64,000 bases of DNA from Notolepis coatsorum (GCA_963971535.1 OZ020593.1:42005766-42069765); one strand, 5' to 3'. Shown: positions 35,867 to 47,664, counted from the stretch's first letter. Made by a program: numbers and translations. Notes: generated by a model from the sequence alone, not told the origin.

Positions 35867-36328
35867 GTACTGATCTGTATTCTTCACACAAATAACTCCC
35901 TAAATTAGGATTATGGGGAAATGCATTGTCTTCAGAGGGCAACAAAACAACTTCAAGATATCACTTTGGATTTGAATTAATGGAAAAACATACAAGGTCA
36001 CATAAACTTGGACGTACTCACTGGAACAACAGCTTTACAGTAACGTACAGTTACAACATATTTGCATAGACACACATCTATCAACCATTATAGGGTGTGG
36101 AGAGGATGGTGGTTACACTTGCCAGTAGTCGAAGCAAAGCTATTAGCCTACTTAACCTCTTAAGCCCGAGCCATATTTTAAGAAAATGTACATTCTTCAT
36201 ACCCAAGTAAATGGAAGATTGCTCCACTTCTACAAGGTCCAGTTGCATGTTATTGGTATCTAGGAACATCTATGGACCTCAGGGAATGTATTCCCAGTGT
36301 CAGAAATATTGTGTCTGTTACTATGCTT

Positions 36329-36666
36329 TAGGGGTGGGAATCGCCAGAGATCTCGCGATACGATACTATCGCGATACTTGAGCCGCGATACGATAGTATC
36401 GCGATACTCGATATATCACGAATATTGCGATTTTTTTTTTTATTAACGTTTTTTTAACTGCAAAGTAAAACTGTCAACATGTTTTATCTAATAAAATAAA
36501 GTTCAGTCTGTTCATCTCACTTCAATCATTTTTATTGGTATTTTCTCAAGCAGACAGATGTAAACACTGTAATATGTGTTGCATGTACCTGACAAACTGA
36601 ACTGTTTGTATTAGTCATATTCCAACTTAACGGAATGTGGACTACTGTACTTTTCCCCCACCCCTA
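36329..36666. mobile_element. 338-bp hAT MITE with 8-bp TSD
   Basis: CTATGCTT at 36321-36328 and 36667-36674 flanks ends TAGGGGTGGGAAT and CCCCCACCCCTA. The left part has CGCGATA/TATCGCG inverted motifs. Confidence 0.92.
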
Positions 36667-37760
36667 CTATGCTTGAGTAAATTGTAATGAACCAAAGGAG
36701 AATATAAATTATTATAATTTCTTTTCTCCATATTTGATGGTGAATAACACCATGCTAACATTGACCAAAAGTGGGAAAGCTGAGCTCATTCAGCACCTTC
36801 TTGAGATCAAGTGTACTAAAAACCTGAGCAAATTAACAAATGGCAGATTATTTAGATGTTTTTTGTAGATACAGTACTGAATTTTGCCATCCGGACACAT
36901 GCAATTTTAAATATGAATATAGAATATCAGGCCTATAAATGACCTTATTATGGCCAAGTCATACATCTATGGATCGGGCCAAATCTCCTCTTTCCAATGG
37001 CAGAGTTGAATCTGGATTTAGTGCCACCAGGCGCCCGTTACAGGGCAGCAAAGACCGTGAATGAAATCTACTGTAAGTACGGTTACTTTTGTATAATGTC
37101 CATAGCTTCGCCATTTTTACCAGATTGCGACAAGTTTTTTTTTCTAGACGTTCACAGAAAGGTAAAGAAACAATTTTATGGCAATAACGTTCAGGTTTGT
37201 TCGACCCGTGAGATATAATCACGATTTTCACGTCAATATATTCTTTTCACGTCAAGTGGCTGCAGCTTTTGACTGCGGTTGGTGTGAGCTGGGTAGTGTA
37301 GTTTTATGAAATTTCGACATCCATAAAAAGCCCTGGGTCTCCTCTTTCTTAGGACTACGGTACAATGATTTCATGACAGCGTCTAAATCATCTGGTTTCC
37401 GATGCAATGCGCAGAGATTTTTATAAGCTCATAACACTAATAACTAACTAAGCTAATAACACTTCAAATCATTGGTAAACAAACGTAGTGCTGCAAATAT
37501 ACACTTTGACTGCTGTTTTGATAGGATTAGCGTCTTTTCTCTTGGCTACATTTGAAAAAGAAACAACATCAATTAATACGGACTGTATTGAACTTTGCCT
37601 ATGGTTAACAAACAGTGAATATCATCTGAAAAAGGCTGGCTTACTAGCTTGCCAACTTTATTTTATTTGTTTTACATCCAATAATATGCTTGGTAGCTGT
37701 ATCACTGTCAATAGTAGCCTCAACTACATTCATTGTTGCGAGTCAAATTGCGGAATTGAC

Positions 37761-37906
37761 GTGATGTCAATGTCTATTTGTCAAAGTCTGTTTTAAAGAG
37801 TGTTAATAATATACAATAGTACATTAGACTACCGTGATGTCAATGTCTATTTGTCAAAGTCTGTTTTAAAGAGTGTTAATAATATACAATAGTACATTAG
37901 ACTACC
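37761..37906 (+). repeat. 73-bp tandem duplication
   Basis: 37761-37833 and 37834-37906 begin GTGATGTCAATGTCTATTTG and appear identical by eye over the whole unit. The lack of divergence indicates a recent event. Confidence 0.92.
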
Positions 37907-38220
37907 TGTGGTATAGTGTCTCTGGAGTAAGGTTTGCAAAAACAGGTCCAGCTTGTACTTGGCTGCAAGGCACAGAAGTGGTAATAAGGATTTAATTTGG
38001 ATTACCAATCATATAGAGAGAGGAATATGAACAGCATGTTGAAGAACAACATTATTGAGTTAATCAATTGAATCCCCAATTATTTTCTTAATTTAGTCTG
38101 CACTCTACAAGTAGAAGATTGCATGAGACTCCAGCCAGCGTAGCAGTGTGTTGTGATTGCAGAATGATAAGAATCAAATGACACGTTAAGAACCGACTCA
38201 TTACAGCATGCACTTTCATC
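37907..38220 (+). other. Unannotated intron sequence
   Basis: Nothing is recognised before the LINE fragment. Confidence 0.4.
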
Positions 38221-39178
38221 TCAAGTTTCAAGTTTCTTTAATAGTTGTCATACAGAAGTACAGAATACTTTTGTACAAAATGCTTCTTACTGTTGCGCTC
38301 CAGAGACTGTGCATGACAAGATAAGTATGAAATAAAGACATAGTAAAAATTAGAAGTAAAAAAAGAGGTCACAGTGTTCAGTTTAGACATATGTACAATG
38401 TTCGTAGACGTAGTTACCATACAATATACAATACTGTGCAGTGTACTAATATACAATACTATATAGTGCAAGGCATAAATGGACGAGGTGCAGTTTAGGT
38501 ACAATTCACAGTAGGTGTACGAGTTGTAGTGCAAATCCTTTATCAATAAATATAAAGTGTAAGTGTGTTTGTGTGATCTAAAGTGTGGAGAGTGGGTGCT
38601 GCAGTGTGTTGTTTGAGTGAGTGTGTGCGTGTGGGTGTGTGTGCTGTGTGCATTTGATGGTTGTTGCATAGTGATTATTGTTCGTTTAGCGATTATTGTT
38701 CGTTTAGCAGCCTGATGGCCTGGGGATAGAAGCTCCTTCTGAGTCTTTCTGTGCTCGCCATAAGACTCCGGTATCGCTTGCCTGACGGCAGCAGTTCAAA
38801 GAGGCAGTTGTTCGGGTGGCTCGAGTCCTTAATAATTCTCTTAGCCTTCCCCTTGCACCGCTTGTTGTAAATGTTCTGGAGGGTGGGAAGCCCCCCTCTA
38901 ATTGTGCGTTCGGCTGAACGTGTCACTCTTTGTAGTCTGCTACGGTCTTGTGCAGTGCTATTCCCAAACCAGGAGGTGATGTTGCCGGTCAGGATGCTCT
39001 CTATTGTACATGAGTAGAAGTTCCTAAGGATCTTCTGACTGACTTGGAACTTCCTTAGGCGCCTGAGGAAGTAGAGGCGTTGTCGTGCCTTCTTCACAAC
39101 ACTGTCAATGTGTGTGGTCCATGTCAAGTCCTCGGATATGTGGGCTCCGAGGTACTTGAAACTGTTCACTCTCTCAAC
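38221..39178 (-). mobile_element. L2/Rex-type LINE, 3' fragment
   Basis: This is a second copy of the LINE at 12042, inverted. The 3' end is CTATTAAAGAAACTTGAAAC on the minus strand (38225-38245). Its 3' UTR lacks the insertion present at 14344-14790, so it serves as an empty reference. The 5' break lies within the [11 protein letters not shown] region at about 39178. Confidence 0.9.
38693..39178 (-). pseudogene. LINE (L2/Rex-like) ORF2 C-terminal part, intact frame
   Basis: The minus-strand frame encodes [73 protein letters not shown] and ends IRLLNEQ-stop. About 160 codons are free of stops. It keeps the residues deleted at 13935 in the other copy. No RT core is present. Confidence 0.88.
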
Positions 39179-39308
39179 CAAGTTACCCTCACATCCCCTA
39201 CTTACTGCTGGCAAGCCCCAACCAAGTTACCCTCACATCCCCTACTTACTGCTGGCAAGCCCCAACCACTGGTTACCATCACTCAACCACTGGTTACCAT
39301 CACTTCCT
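39179..39308. repeat. Short nested tandem duplications
   Basis: A 44-bp unit (CAAGTTACCCTCACATCCCC, then TACTTACTGCTGGCAAGCCC) occurs twice. It is followed by two copies of CAACCACTGGTTACCATCAC. Confidence 0.85.
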
Positions 39309-39605
39309 TTAAGTCAGTGTGCCATAGGGATGTAATAAATTGTAATAAAAATGTTTGCGACATTCCATAAGTTCTCAAATCAAATCACTATAGATGTTTT
39401 AAATGAATAGATTACACCAGGTTAAATAATGGGGCAGTAGTTCATTGTGTTGTTTATAACTCCCAGCTGCTGGTTTACAATATTGCAATGTTGTATAGTC
39501 AACACTTCAACCTCGTAACGACGTAAGCTTTGCATAACAGCCATGACTTTGCTACAACAGTCACAACAAATTTTTTACATAATGAAATCACAATATATTG
39601 CTCTA
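39309..39605. other. Unannotated intron sequence
   Basis: AT-rich with nothing recognised. Confidence 0.4.
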
Positions 39606-39613
39606 ATTGTAAT

Positions 39614-41099
39614 TAGGGATGCACCGATCCGTATCGGTATTGGCCACCGATATCAGTCAAATAGCTGGATCGGGTATCGGTAAAAAAAAAATATATATAT
39701 ATATATCGGAATTTATTTTTATTTTTTAATAAGAAATAAAATAAGAAATAACCATTCAGTACATTTATATCTATGTGTTAATTTGTTACATTTAGTTTCA
39801 CTAAGTTAGGAAAGTAATGTTTTAAGTCGAGCCTGATGTTGCCTTGCACAAAAGAATGATCCCAGTCTCTTCCACACAGTGACAGTGAGGCATACAGTTT
39901 ATTAATTGAATGAATGAAGTTTATTTTCTGTCTTTGTTTACAACAAATCAAAAACACACTTGTGATCCTTTACAATTCTTAACACTATGATCGCCGGGGA
40001 CGAGTTAAGACGTCATTCCTAGCCATGCTCATTCTGCCGAAGACGCCGTAACTCGTCTTTGATGTCAATATTTCAAAAATCTGTGACCGAAATCATATTT
40101 CCCCTCCGGAGCCCTGAGACACACTGCAAAGCTCCACTCAACTCTCTAGCGGTTCAAGAGCGCCATCTGGTGGCCGATCGGCAGATCGCCAAACGGAAAT
40201 GAGCCTTTGAACCGGTAGTGCTCATCCATATGTGGTCCGGGCACTCGCTATCGTTAGAGAGACTCAGTCTTGACACAGTGAACATCGATCGGTGCAAATA
40301 ACTCGAAAAAACAACATGATTTGGACGTATATACTATTATACAACCTGGAAATGGATCGGGCATTTCTCCATCCCATAATAGAAAAAAATCTGTTCCACG
40401 CTCATCTGCCAGCGGCGCGAGGAAGCCACGGTAAGATTCAGCGTTATATTCTAACGTGTTCCATATAAACTGCTATGATGAACATATGACCCACTCTGGA
40501 TGAATCATCTAACGCTGCCCACGGAATTATAAACGATCCCCCGCCCATCCGGTCATCATCAGATGACACGTAGTAACTTCTAGAACCACGTCCATTTGAA
40601 ATGTTTTATCTCGCGCCGATTGCTATCAAACTGTATTTCATCATCAATATAATGCATTTGGAGCTATAAATCAAGTTCTGGAGAAAGCTGCAGAAAACGA
40701 TAAAAACATACTTTAGACCATATTTTAGTATGAATATGTGAATGAAAAAGTTTAACGTTGCTACACCCTGAACAATACATATAGGACATTGAATGGGCCA
40801 TAATAATGGCAATTTAGCAATAGAATTAAAAAAGTTATAGCCCTGCAAAGAAGGGGAACTTCTCCATAGACAAATAGAGCTGGCGAGGGATGGTAAATTA
40901 TGAATTTAACCCATGGCGATCAAAGTGTTAAAAACAAAATTTAAAAAAATGTAAAAAAAACATGGATACGTTTTTTATTTTGTATTATTATTATTATTTT
41001 GGAGGAAAAAAATGTGACTGGGTATCGGATCGGTATCGGCCGATACCCAAACCCAGGTATCGGTATCGGGACTGAAAAAGTCGGATTGGTGCATCCCTA
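39614..41099. mobile_element. hAT element, 8-bp TSD, carrying a nested TTAA element
   Basis: ATTGTAAT at 39606-39613 and 41100-41107 flanks ends TAGGGATGCACCGATCCG and CGGATTGGTGCATCCCTA in inverted form (TAGGGATGCACCGATCC compared with TAGGGATGCACCAATCC). Without the nested 945-bp element and one TTAA it is about 537 bp, a MITE. Subterminal parts are rich in TATCGG motifs. Confidence 0.94.
39983..40927 (+). mobile_element. TTAA-family element nested in hAT, sense to psd3
   Basis: TTAA at 39979-39982 and 40928-40931 flanks ends CACTATGATCGCC and GGCGATCAAAGTG (12 of 13 inverted). On the + strand, ATG at 40352 opens 26 codons (MDRAFLHPIIEKNLFHAHLP and 6 more), and the frame reaches CACG/GTAAGA at 40430/40431. 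This resembles the exon-donor segments in the other copies. The segment is sense to psd3. Its donor leaves one extra base, so joining to 43255 (phase 0) would be out of frame. Confidence 0.87.
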
Positions 41100-41107
41100 A
41101 TTGTAAT

Positions 41108-41545
41108 ATGGTAATATACTTTATTGAACCGTGACCCCTGATTCGTTATATGTACTGTATAGTATCACCAGATTCCAGATTATACAATCCTAGTGTGCTT
41201 TAAATCTGTGCACTGGAATGGATCAAATGACTGCTAGCATTTACCATCTCCACAAGCACAACATTAAAAATAACCACTTGAGATGATTGAGATGATGATT
41301 TGAGAAAATAACCACTTTAAATTCAGATGGTGCTAAAGAGCTATGGTCAATACACACTAGTTCCATGAACCTCTCTATGCTGCTGTCTTCCTCATTAATA
41401 TTCAACACTGTCAGTACTTACCAATTCATTACCTCCACAAGATTTCCATACAGTTTGCTGTGCACATTTCATGACCCATAGGGGGAGAAACCTGTTGATT
41501 TTGGTGACCCCATGACCTTTCCATATGGATGCATTGCCTGGGTCT
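41108..41545. other. Unannotated intron sequence
   Basis: No feature recognised. Confidence 0.4.
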
Positions 41546-42075
41546 GTTGAGACTGAAAACTTTATTTAACAGATTGCAGAATGGGTACAATACAGTACGG
41601 CTCAATACACACAATTGTTAAGGGGGTGCAGACCTGAGAAAGACGTTTGTCTTGTTTACATCAGGGTCCCCCATTTTCAATTCATATAGACATTTATGAC
41701 ATACACAACATACATGACATTTATGGCATAGGGACATATAGGTATTTAGTACTGATACATTTGTGACATAAACGGTATTCAAATATACAGTACTGTTACC
41801 CCTAGATCCTGACAGAGTATATACATATTATGGGGAGGGGACTGTACATTAGGAGGGGGTGGGTGGGTGGGAGAGAAATATACATACGGTGGGGTGGAGA
41901 CTGTACATTTGGAGGGGGTGGGTGGGTGGGAGAGAAATATACATACGGCAGGGAGGGAATATATACATGCGGTGGGGAGGAGACTGTCTATTAGGAGGTG
42001 GTGGGGGGTTTGGTCATTTACGGTGGCCATTTTCGAATTGCAGCCTCCCGTAGGTCTAGTAGTAACCGCAAAGTG
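41546..42075 (-). mobile_element. LINE X 3' UTR fragment
   Basis: From the 3' end at about 41546 (AACAGATTGCAGAATGGGTA on +) the copy runs through GGGTCCCCCATTTTCAATTC to TTTTCGAATTGCAGCCTCCC near 42030. Internal G-rich subrepeats (GGAGGGGGTGGGTGGGTGGG) occur twice. Confidence 0.85.
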
Positions 42076-42149
42076 GGGAGATTGTTAGGCCTTGGTGGAG
42101 CGTCAGGCATATTGTAGGAGACCTCATGAGCCCATCTGAAATCATACAT

Positions 42150-42533
42150 GTAGAGTGAATATTGGCTTTTTTCTTATTCTTTTCTTATTCTTTTCTTCTT
42201 CTTCTTATTCTTTTCTTATTCTTTTCTTATTCTTTTCTTCTTCTTCTTCTTCTTCTTCTTCTTCTTCTTCTTCTTCTTCTTCTTCTTCTTCTTCTTCTTC
42301 TTCTTCTTCTTCTTCTTCTTCTTCTTCTTCTTCTTCTTCTTCTTCTTCTTCTTCTTCTTCTTCTTCTTCTTCTTCTTCTTCTTCTTCTTCTTCTTCTTCT
42401 TCTTCTTCTTCTTCTTCTTCTTCTTCTTCTTCTTCTTCTTCTTCTTCTTCTTCTTCTTCTTCTTCTTCTTCTTCTTCTTCTTCTTCTTCTTCTTCTTCTT
42501 CTTCTTCTTCTTCTTCTTCTTCTTCTTCTTCTT

Positions 42534-42564
<31 letters not shown>

Positions 42565-42591
42565 TTCTTCTTCTTCTTCTTCTTCTTCTTA
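42150..42591 (+). repeat. Long (TTC)n microsatellite
   Basis: A pure TTC run spans 42235-42563 (329 bp, about 109 units). It is preceded by imperfect TTCTTATTCTTTT sequence and followed by one TTA interruption and nine to ten more units. On the transcribed psd3 strand it reads UUC. The long Ser, Leu, Lys and Arg open frames in it are repeat artefacts. Confidence 0.98.
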
Positions 42592-43254
42592 CTACCAATC
42601 AGTCGAAACATCCTTCTCTTCAGGCAGCATTTTGTCCTCTAAGGATAGGCATGCAGGTGGTGAGTGAGTGAAATGTATTGAATTAGTAATCATCAGGGCT
42701 AATTAGTGGGCTGGCTCAAGATCGGACATTTGAAGCAGGCTACGCTCTTATCGTTGCATATAATGAGGCAGTCCAATTATGTTAGTCTTGTTATAGCTTG
42801 TTTTTAAGCTAGATTCCATAGAGACGTGAAGATTTAAACATTCATGAAAAGTTTAAACCCATTAGTTCTGTTGTTGTGTTCCAATTAATCTCCAGAGTTG
42901 GGAGTGATCTTTAGTGTTACATCTGTAGACCAGATCGCTGAATAAATCTCCCCCATGGCCAGCATTAACTTACAGTAAGCCACTTGACATTTAGAGAAAG
43001 CCTTTGAGATTGTTTCATATAGCAGAAAAACGCCCGTGGAGTTGTTCACCGCCTGTGGATGTTTTCTCTGTGGAATATAGGCTGCAGTGGTTCTAGATCA
43101 AAGCTGTAAACAAATGGTAAAGGTGAAGGTGCCTCCAACATTCTAAATGAATTCCCATGTTACAGCTTTTCATTACAAATGACTTGTTTTTATATAATTA
43201 AATTCACAGATCCAAAATTTGACAGTGTTGTCTTTTTCTGTTCCCCCCGCGAAG
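42592..43254 (+). other. 3' end of psd3 intron 5
   Basis: Plain intron sequence with no repeat ends recognised. It ends in a polypyrimidine stretch GTCTTTTTCTGTTCCCCCCG and the acceptor AAG at 43252-43254. Confidence 0.7.
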
Positions 43255-43455
43255 GAAAACCGATATGAGAAATACGTGCAGCTCCTGAGGGATGGTGTGA
43301 AGGAGCTGCTCGCTGGAAAGGATGGTGACGCAGCCTTGAAGAAGTCCCAGTCCAGCCCCTCCCTCAACCAGGAGGGCCAGCCGGCCGCGGCCAAAGTCAA
43401 GCGTAACACGTCTGAGAGGAAGGACTACCGACCTGAGTCTCCCAAGGTCACATAG
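43255..43455 (+). CDS. psd3: psd3 terminal coding exon
   Basis: This encodes the final 66 residues and the TAG stop (43453-43455): ENRYEKYVQLLRDGVKELLA, GKDGDAALKKSQSSPSLNQE, GQPAAAKVKRNTSERKDYRP, ESPKVT. The first 20 residues finish the helical region. KKSQSSPSLN and KVKRN-SERKD-RPESP match the conserved, probably phosphorylated C-terminal tail of PSD3, and a terminal KVT is also typical. Joining at GAG/GAA keeps phase 0 with the exon at 35361. Confidence 0.95.
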   Translation, partial: ENRYEKYVQLLRDGVKELLAGKDGDAALKKSQSSPSLNQEGQPAAAKVKRNTSERKDYRPESPKVT

Positions 43456-46400
43456 GAATCGACCCCCTTTCGCCTGTGAAAGAGCCATTAATACGAAAGA
43501 ATAAAAATGTGTGAATATATTTTATGTAATTTATTTATCTGGCCACTGTTTTGTTGAAGCAAAAACAGTTGTGTAAAATGTAAATGATGAATAATCGTTC
43601 TTCTTAGACTGACTGGTGCTTGCATAGCATTTTTTTTTTTTTTTTATGGAAACATTGCATATATATTTGTGTTCCTTTTATTTTGATGTTGTTGACGTTG
43701 CTGTTATTATTGTATCGATCGTAACATTTTGTTGTGAAGCATTTGACTATTTGTCACTTTATTCACTTCCTGCTATATCGTTCCTTCCATCTGCCTTTCA
43801 GTCATGAGAAAACTTTTTTTTTTTTCATGTAATGGAATTACCCATCAACTTCTGGGTATATACATAGTAATTAGATCTAGAGTAGTGTTAACCATACTAA
43901 CGTCTGGGTATATACATATTCATTAGATCTAGAGTAGTGTTAACTCAGAAGAAGCTCTTATTTTGATATTGTAGTATAAGTGAACGTTGAACACAATTAA
44001 ACAGTGAAACCTTGAAAAGTATTTTACATAAATATGGCTTCCAGCAAGAACCGGCAGGTGCTTTTCCAATATTCCCCTGCTTTTCCTCATTGACCTTTAG
44101 GTTGCGTTTCTCTTGGGAATGTTTATTTTTCATACAAATGAACTGTTAAGGTGTAAATAATGGGAGGGGATGTACCGTTAATTGTAGTTGAAGAGGAATT
44201 CCACCTAAATAGATTTTTAGGTTCTGCAAAAAGTGGAAATCTTTTAAACCCCCCCCCCCCCCCCTGTTTTATTAGTTCTGGATTATGGCTTCTCAAAGTA
44301 AGGACAATGCATTATGTTAAACAACTGTCCACACAATTATCTTTCATGCATCTTAGACGATGCAATTTGATGATGTCATCACATTGTATTTTCTATCTTT
44401 TTGAGAACTTATAACTCAACTTCTAAAAGCTCAACTTCTACATTATAATCCCTTTTTTATTTTTATTTTTTTTAAACAAACTAAAAGTTATTTAGGAGGA
44501 ATTTGTCTTTTTAAGGATGTAAAAAGATTTGTTTTGCCTTGCATTTCATATGAAGACACCCAGAACACAGTGTGGTACGTCCCAAGTTATTGGGAAGATC
44601 CGCACCATGTCACAGCCGTTACACAACTAGAATCCATCCTATTTGTACTCCTAGAACATGGGGACGGGCATCTTTGATTCTTTGGTCAGTCACACAAACA
44701 GAGCTCGTATCCTTTCAGACTGCAGTCTCATCTTACGATCAGACTTCATGCAGCTGGGCCATTTTTTTTTTTATCTTTTGAGGCAAAATATACTTCTGCT
44801 TTTTTGAGTAGTGTAAATGCCAATGCTCTTGTATGTGTATTTTATAATCTTCTGATGTATTTTGGATTCTGAATTCTAAGTTTGAGAAAGAATTGTATTG
44901 TTGTAAAGATCAAATTAGTATTTATAGTGCACTTTATAAATTAGTTATTTTGGATATTATAGAGAGCTTTATAAAGGTTAGACTGCTATGTTTCTTTGAC
45001 GTCACAGGTTTTTCAGGCAGAACAAAACTTTTTTTTTGTTCTATTGAAGGTACTGAGCTGACTGTGCATTAGGTTCTTGTTGGCTCAACTCGTCTTAGTT
45101 TGTTAGTGGTTTGTAGTTTTGTTGTCATAGGTAGATTGTGACAAGGTTTCCTTTTTAGGAAACTATTTCTTAGAGCTGTAAGTTGCAATTATTGCCTTTT
45201 CCAATGCTGGTTATATTGAATTTGTAATAGCATTGACATTACAAACATCAGTTTTGTTAGACATCTGATTGTATGTCTACACTTCCACAATTGATTAGCT
45301 CATACTCAACTCCATGTTTCATCCTTTTAAAATGATCAGTTATTGGATGTATTGAAAGATTCAGAGAGAATTTGACTTGAGTACGGTAATATGTTATGAA
45401 GAAGAAAAAAGAAACAAAGCCATTTTAAAATAGCGTTTTGTTTTAAATAGGTTAGTTAAGAGAGTCTTGCAGTAAATACTTTAAATAAATTCTGTTTACT
45501 TGAACCTTTTTTGTTATTGACACTTTATTTTTTTATTTGAAAATTGCTTTTAATTTTTGTAATTTCTTTAATTTACGATACCAAAAGGAATGTCTCAGTG
45601 TCCATTACTTAACTGAATACAGATAATTACTATTAGCAAAACATAGGCTAACTTTCAACTAATGCTTTCATCAAACCTATTCCTTTCCCATGTTTTTATT
45701 AATTTAGTGATAATTGTGGTCATATAAGCACTTACATGGCATATGTGGTACAGTTTTAAATTACATATAATTTAATCCCAACAGTTTATTATTTTATGGA
45801 CAGTATTGGAATTGCATTGTGGGTAGTCATATGAAGAAGTCTGCCCTTAAATTAATATCTTGTCAAGTGTCTGTTATTTGTTGATTATCTTAAAAACATT
45901 TGACATTTTATGACTGGCTGACCACTTGGAAGACATCGATAGTCATATTTGCTCTTTGGCGTAAATATTATCCCTTTTTATCTACAGTATAATTCAATGG
46001 ATATTTGGTACAAATGCATTGTATTGCATTGACGCAGGCACATCAGAGGATTGACAGGAGATAACAGTTTTTGTTGTAAAGCTGTGCTGTTGGAGTGGAT
46101 TGGAACAATGTTCTTCTGTATAATGACTATGCTCATTAATTTGGAACACATAACAGTACTTGTAATATGTATCTTGTCAGTGCCGTGGACTAGTATTCAT
46201 GTGGAATGTCTTGACCTGAGGCACTATTTCATATGAACGCATCAAATCTCTCCTCTTTGATTAATTTCTGATTTGATGTAAGATGGTGAATCTTTTTTTG
46301 TTACACACAGCAAATGTGTGAACAATTTGTCATTGATTTCGGTTAAACGTCAGTGCTGAACCTCATCAAGATATTGTTCTTCTCATAATATGAATTGTAT

Positions 46401-46950
46401 TTCTTCATATTGTCACTTGAGTGGAAGGAGGCGTTCCTCCCCATCCTCCAATGGAACTTCCATCAGGTCAGACTCCTCTCAGCCAGATCTGACGCAGCCT
46501 TTCTGTACATCATATCATCACTTCTATGTTCAAATAGAATATCTCTCCTTGATACAGTATGGACCTCTCTCTGTGGCTGTAGGTACCTCAGACTAAACAT
46601 CTAATCCTTCTCTGACCATCTCTCCTCTTTGTCCTATGGTAGAACGTAATGCACCTTAGCCTCCCTGTGAGGCTCTGTCTCCACACACGTACGCATATCT
46701 CTGAAAGCTGTGATCCTGTACAATCCTTTAACTCTGTAAATGTTGTTATATATATATATATATTATAACTGTTGCCCTGTGTTCTTAAAAGGCCCAGGAT
46801 TACATTGTTGGTTGTTCATAAAAGTGATATCTCTACCTTGGCTAACAGCGTGTCTTACGCCTTCCGGCCGGGTCAGGTGTGACAACCCAATGTTGGTGGT
46901 AATCCAAGCTGTAGGTGGTTTCCATGAATAAAATATTGTATTTAATTGAA
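43456..46950 (+). other. psd3: psd3 3' UTR (probable), long
   Basis: About 3.5 kb with no clear transposon ends, unlike nearly everything around it, which fits a retained 3' UTR. AATAAA signals occur at 43499, 45484 and 46927. The last is followed by a T/GT-rich stretch (TGTGTTTTGCTTGTTTATTG) suited to cleavage. Two TAGATCTAGAGTAGTGTTAA-type repeats (about 43845-43890 and 43900-43945) form a 60-bp duplication. A poly-C run lies near 44251-44264. Confidence 0.6.
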
Positions 46951-46975
46951 CTTGAATGTGTTTTGCTTGTTTATT
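46927..46975 (+). terminator. Candidate distal poly(A) site of psd3
   Basis: AATAAA at 46927-46932 is followed 25-40 bp later by a GT-rich element TGTGTTTTGCTTGTTT. Dispersed repeats resume directly after about 46985. Confidence 0.5.
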
Positions 46976-46987
46976 GCATTTTCTGGT

Positions 46988-47130
46988 GTAATAATAATAA
47001 TAATAGACTATTTGTATAGTACCTTTCATAAGAATTGCAGCCCAAAGTGCTTCACAGCAGTGTTGTAGACATACAATTAGCATAACATTGGCATAATTAT
47101 AGACTGGCATAAAATTACCAAATTTATATT
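46988..47130 (-). repeat. Dispersed repeat (AAGTGCTTC type)
   Basis: ATAATAATAATAATAGACTA is followed by TTTGTATAGTACCTTTCATA and CCCAAAGTGCTTCACAGCAG. On the minus strand this is a retroposon-like unit ending in (TTA)n. The family is common in vertebrates, though this assignment is from memory. Confidence 0.55.
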
Positions 47131-47340
47131 AAAACCTCCCTGAAATGTTGTAATAGATAGATAAAGTGCAGACATAGAATGTGTATAAAAAGAGACTAAG
47201 AATAAGAGCAGTACAATGCAATAACATTTGCATTATTCAGTGCAATAAAATAGTTATCAACAGTACAACAATCACAGTCTGGATGCAATGAGTCATAGCA
47301 GCAGAGTATTAAAAGGCTATGGTGAAGAGGTACACTTGAA

Positions 47341-47640
47341 AATATTTTGAGATAGATTAGATTAGAGTCAAATGTATTGTCATTAATACAGCAGAAGTAC
47401 AGTACAACCAGAGTGCAAATGTAGCAGTAAAGTGCAACAACAATGTACAGGTGATTAAACTGGGTACAAATTAGTACTACTGAGTGTAGTATGGTAGTAG
47501 TCATACTGGCCAGCAGCGTTACTAGTAAGAGTAGGATATGTACAGATATAGTAGTAAAGTATATGAAGGTGCAGGTAGGAACAGACGTGTGGATAGATAT
47601 ATATAGTATATACAGCATTATTGTACATGCTATCATACAG
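47341..47640 (-). repeat. Retroposon 3' end with (AATCT)n tail, copy 1
   Basis: On the minus strand the end reads ATGACAATACATTTGACTCT then AATCTAATCTATC. 47345-47460 matches 55262-55370 (TTTCAATGTATTGTCATCAT there). Confidence 0.75.
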
Positions 47641-47664
47641 AGCTATGGGTTATATGCAGGTCTA

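Larger units (their letters stand above)
35505..43254 (+). other. psd3 intron 5, 7750 bp, repeat-rich
   Basis: Between GTAAAT and CCCCCCGCGAAG/GAA this intron holds an L2 tail, a 338-bp hAT MITE, a 73-bp duplication, an LINE 3' fragment, a 1.5-kb hAT element with a nested TTAA element, a LINE X tail and a long TTC tract. Each is listed separately. Sequence at about 36960-37070 shares pieces with the palindromic array region. Confidence 0.85.

Noticed and set aside
42155-42671. Very long poly-Ser, poly-Leu, poly-Lys and poly-Arg open frames
   Set aside because: They are translations of the (TTC)n microsatellite in its different frames and contain no other coding signal.
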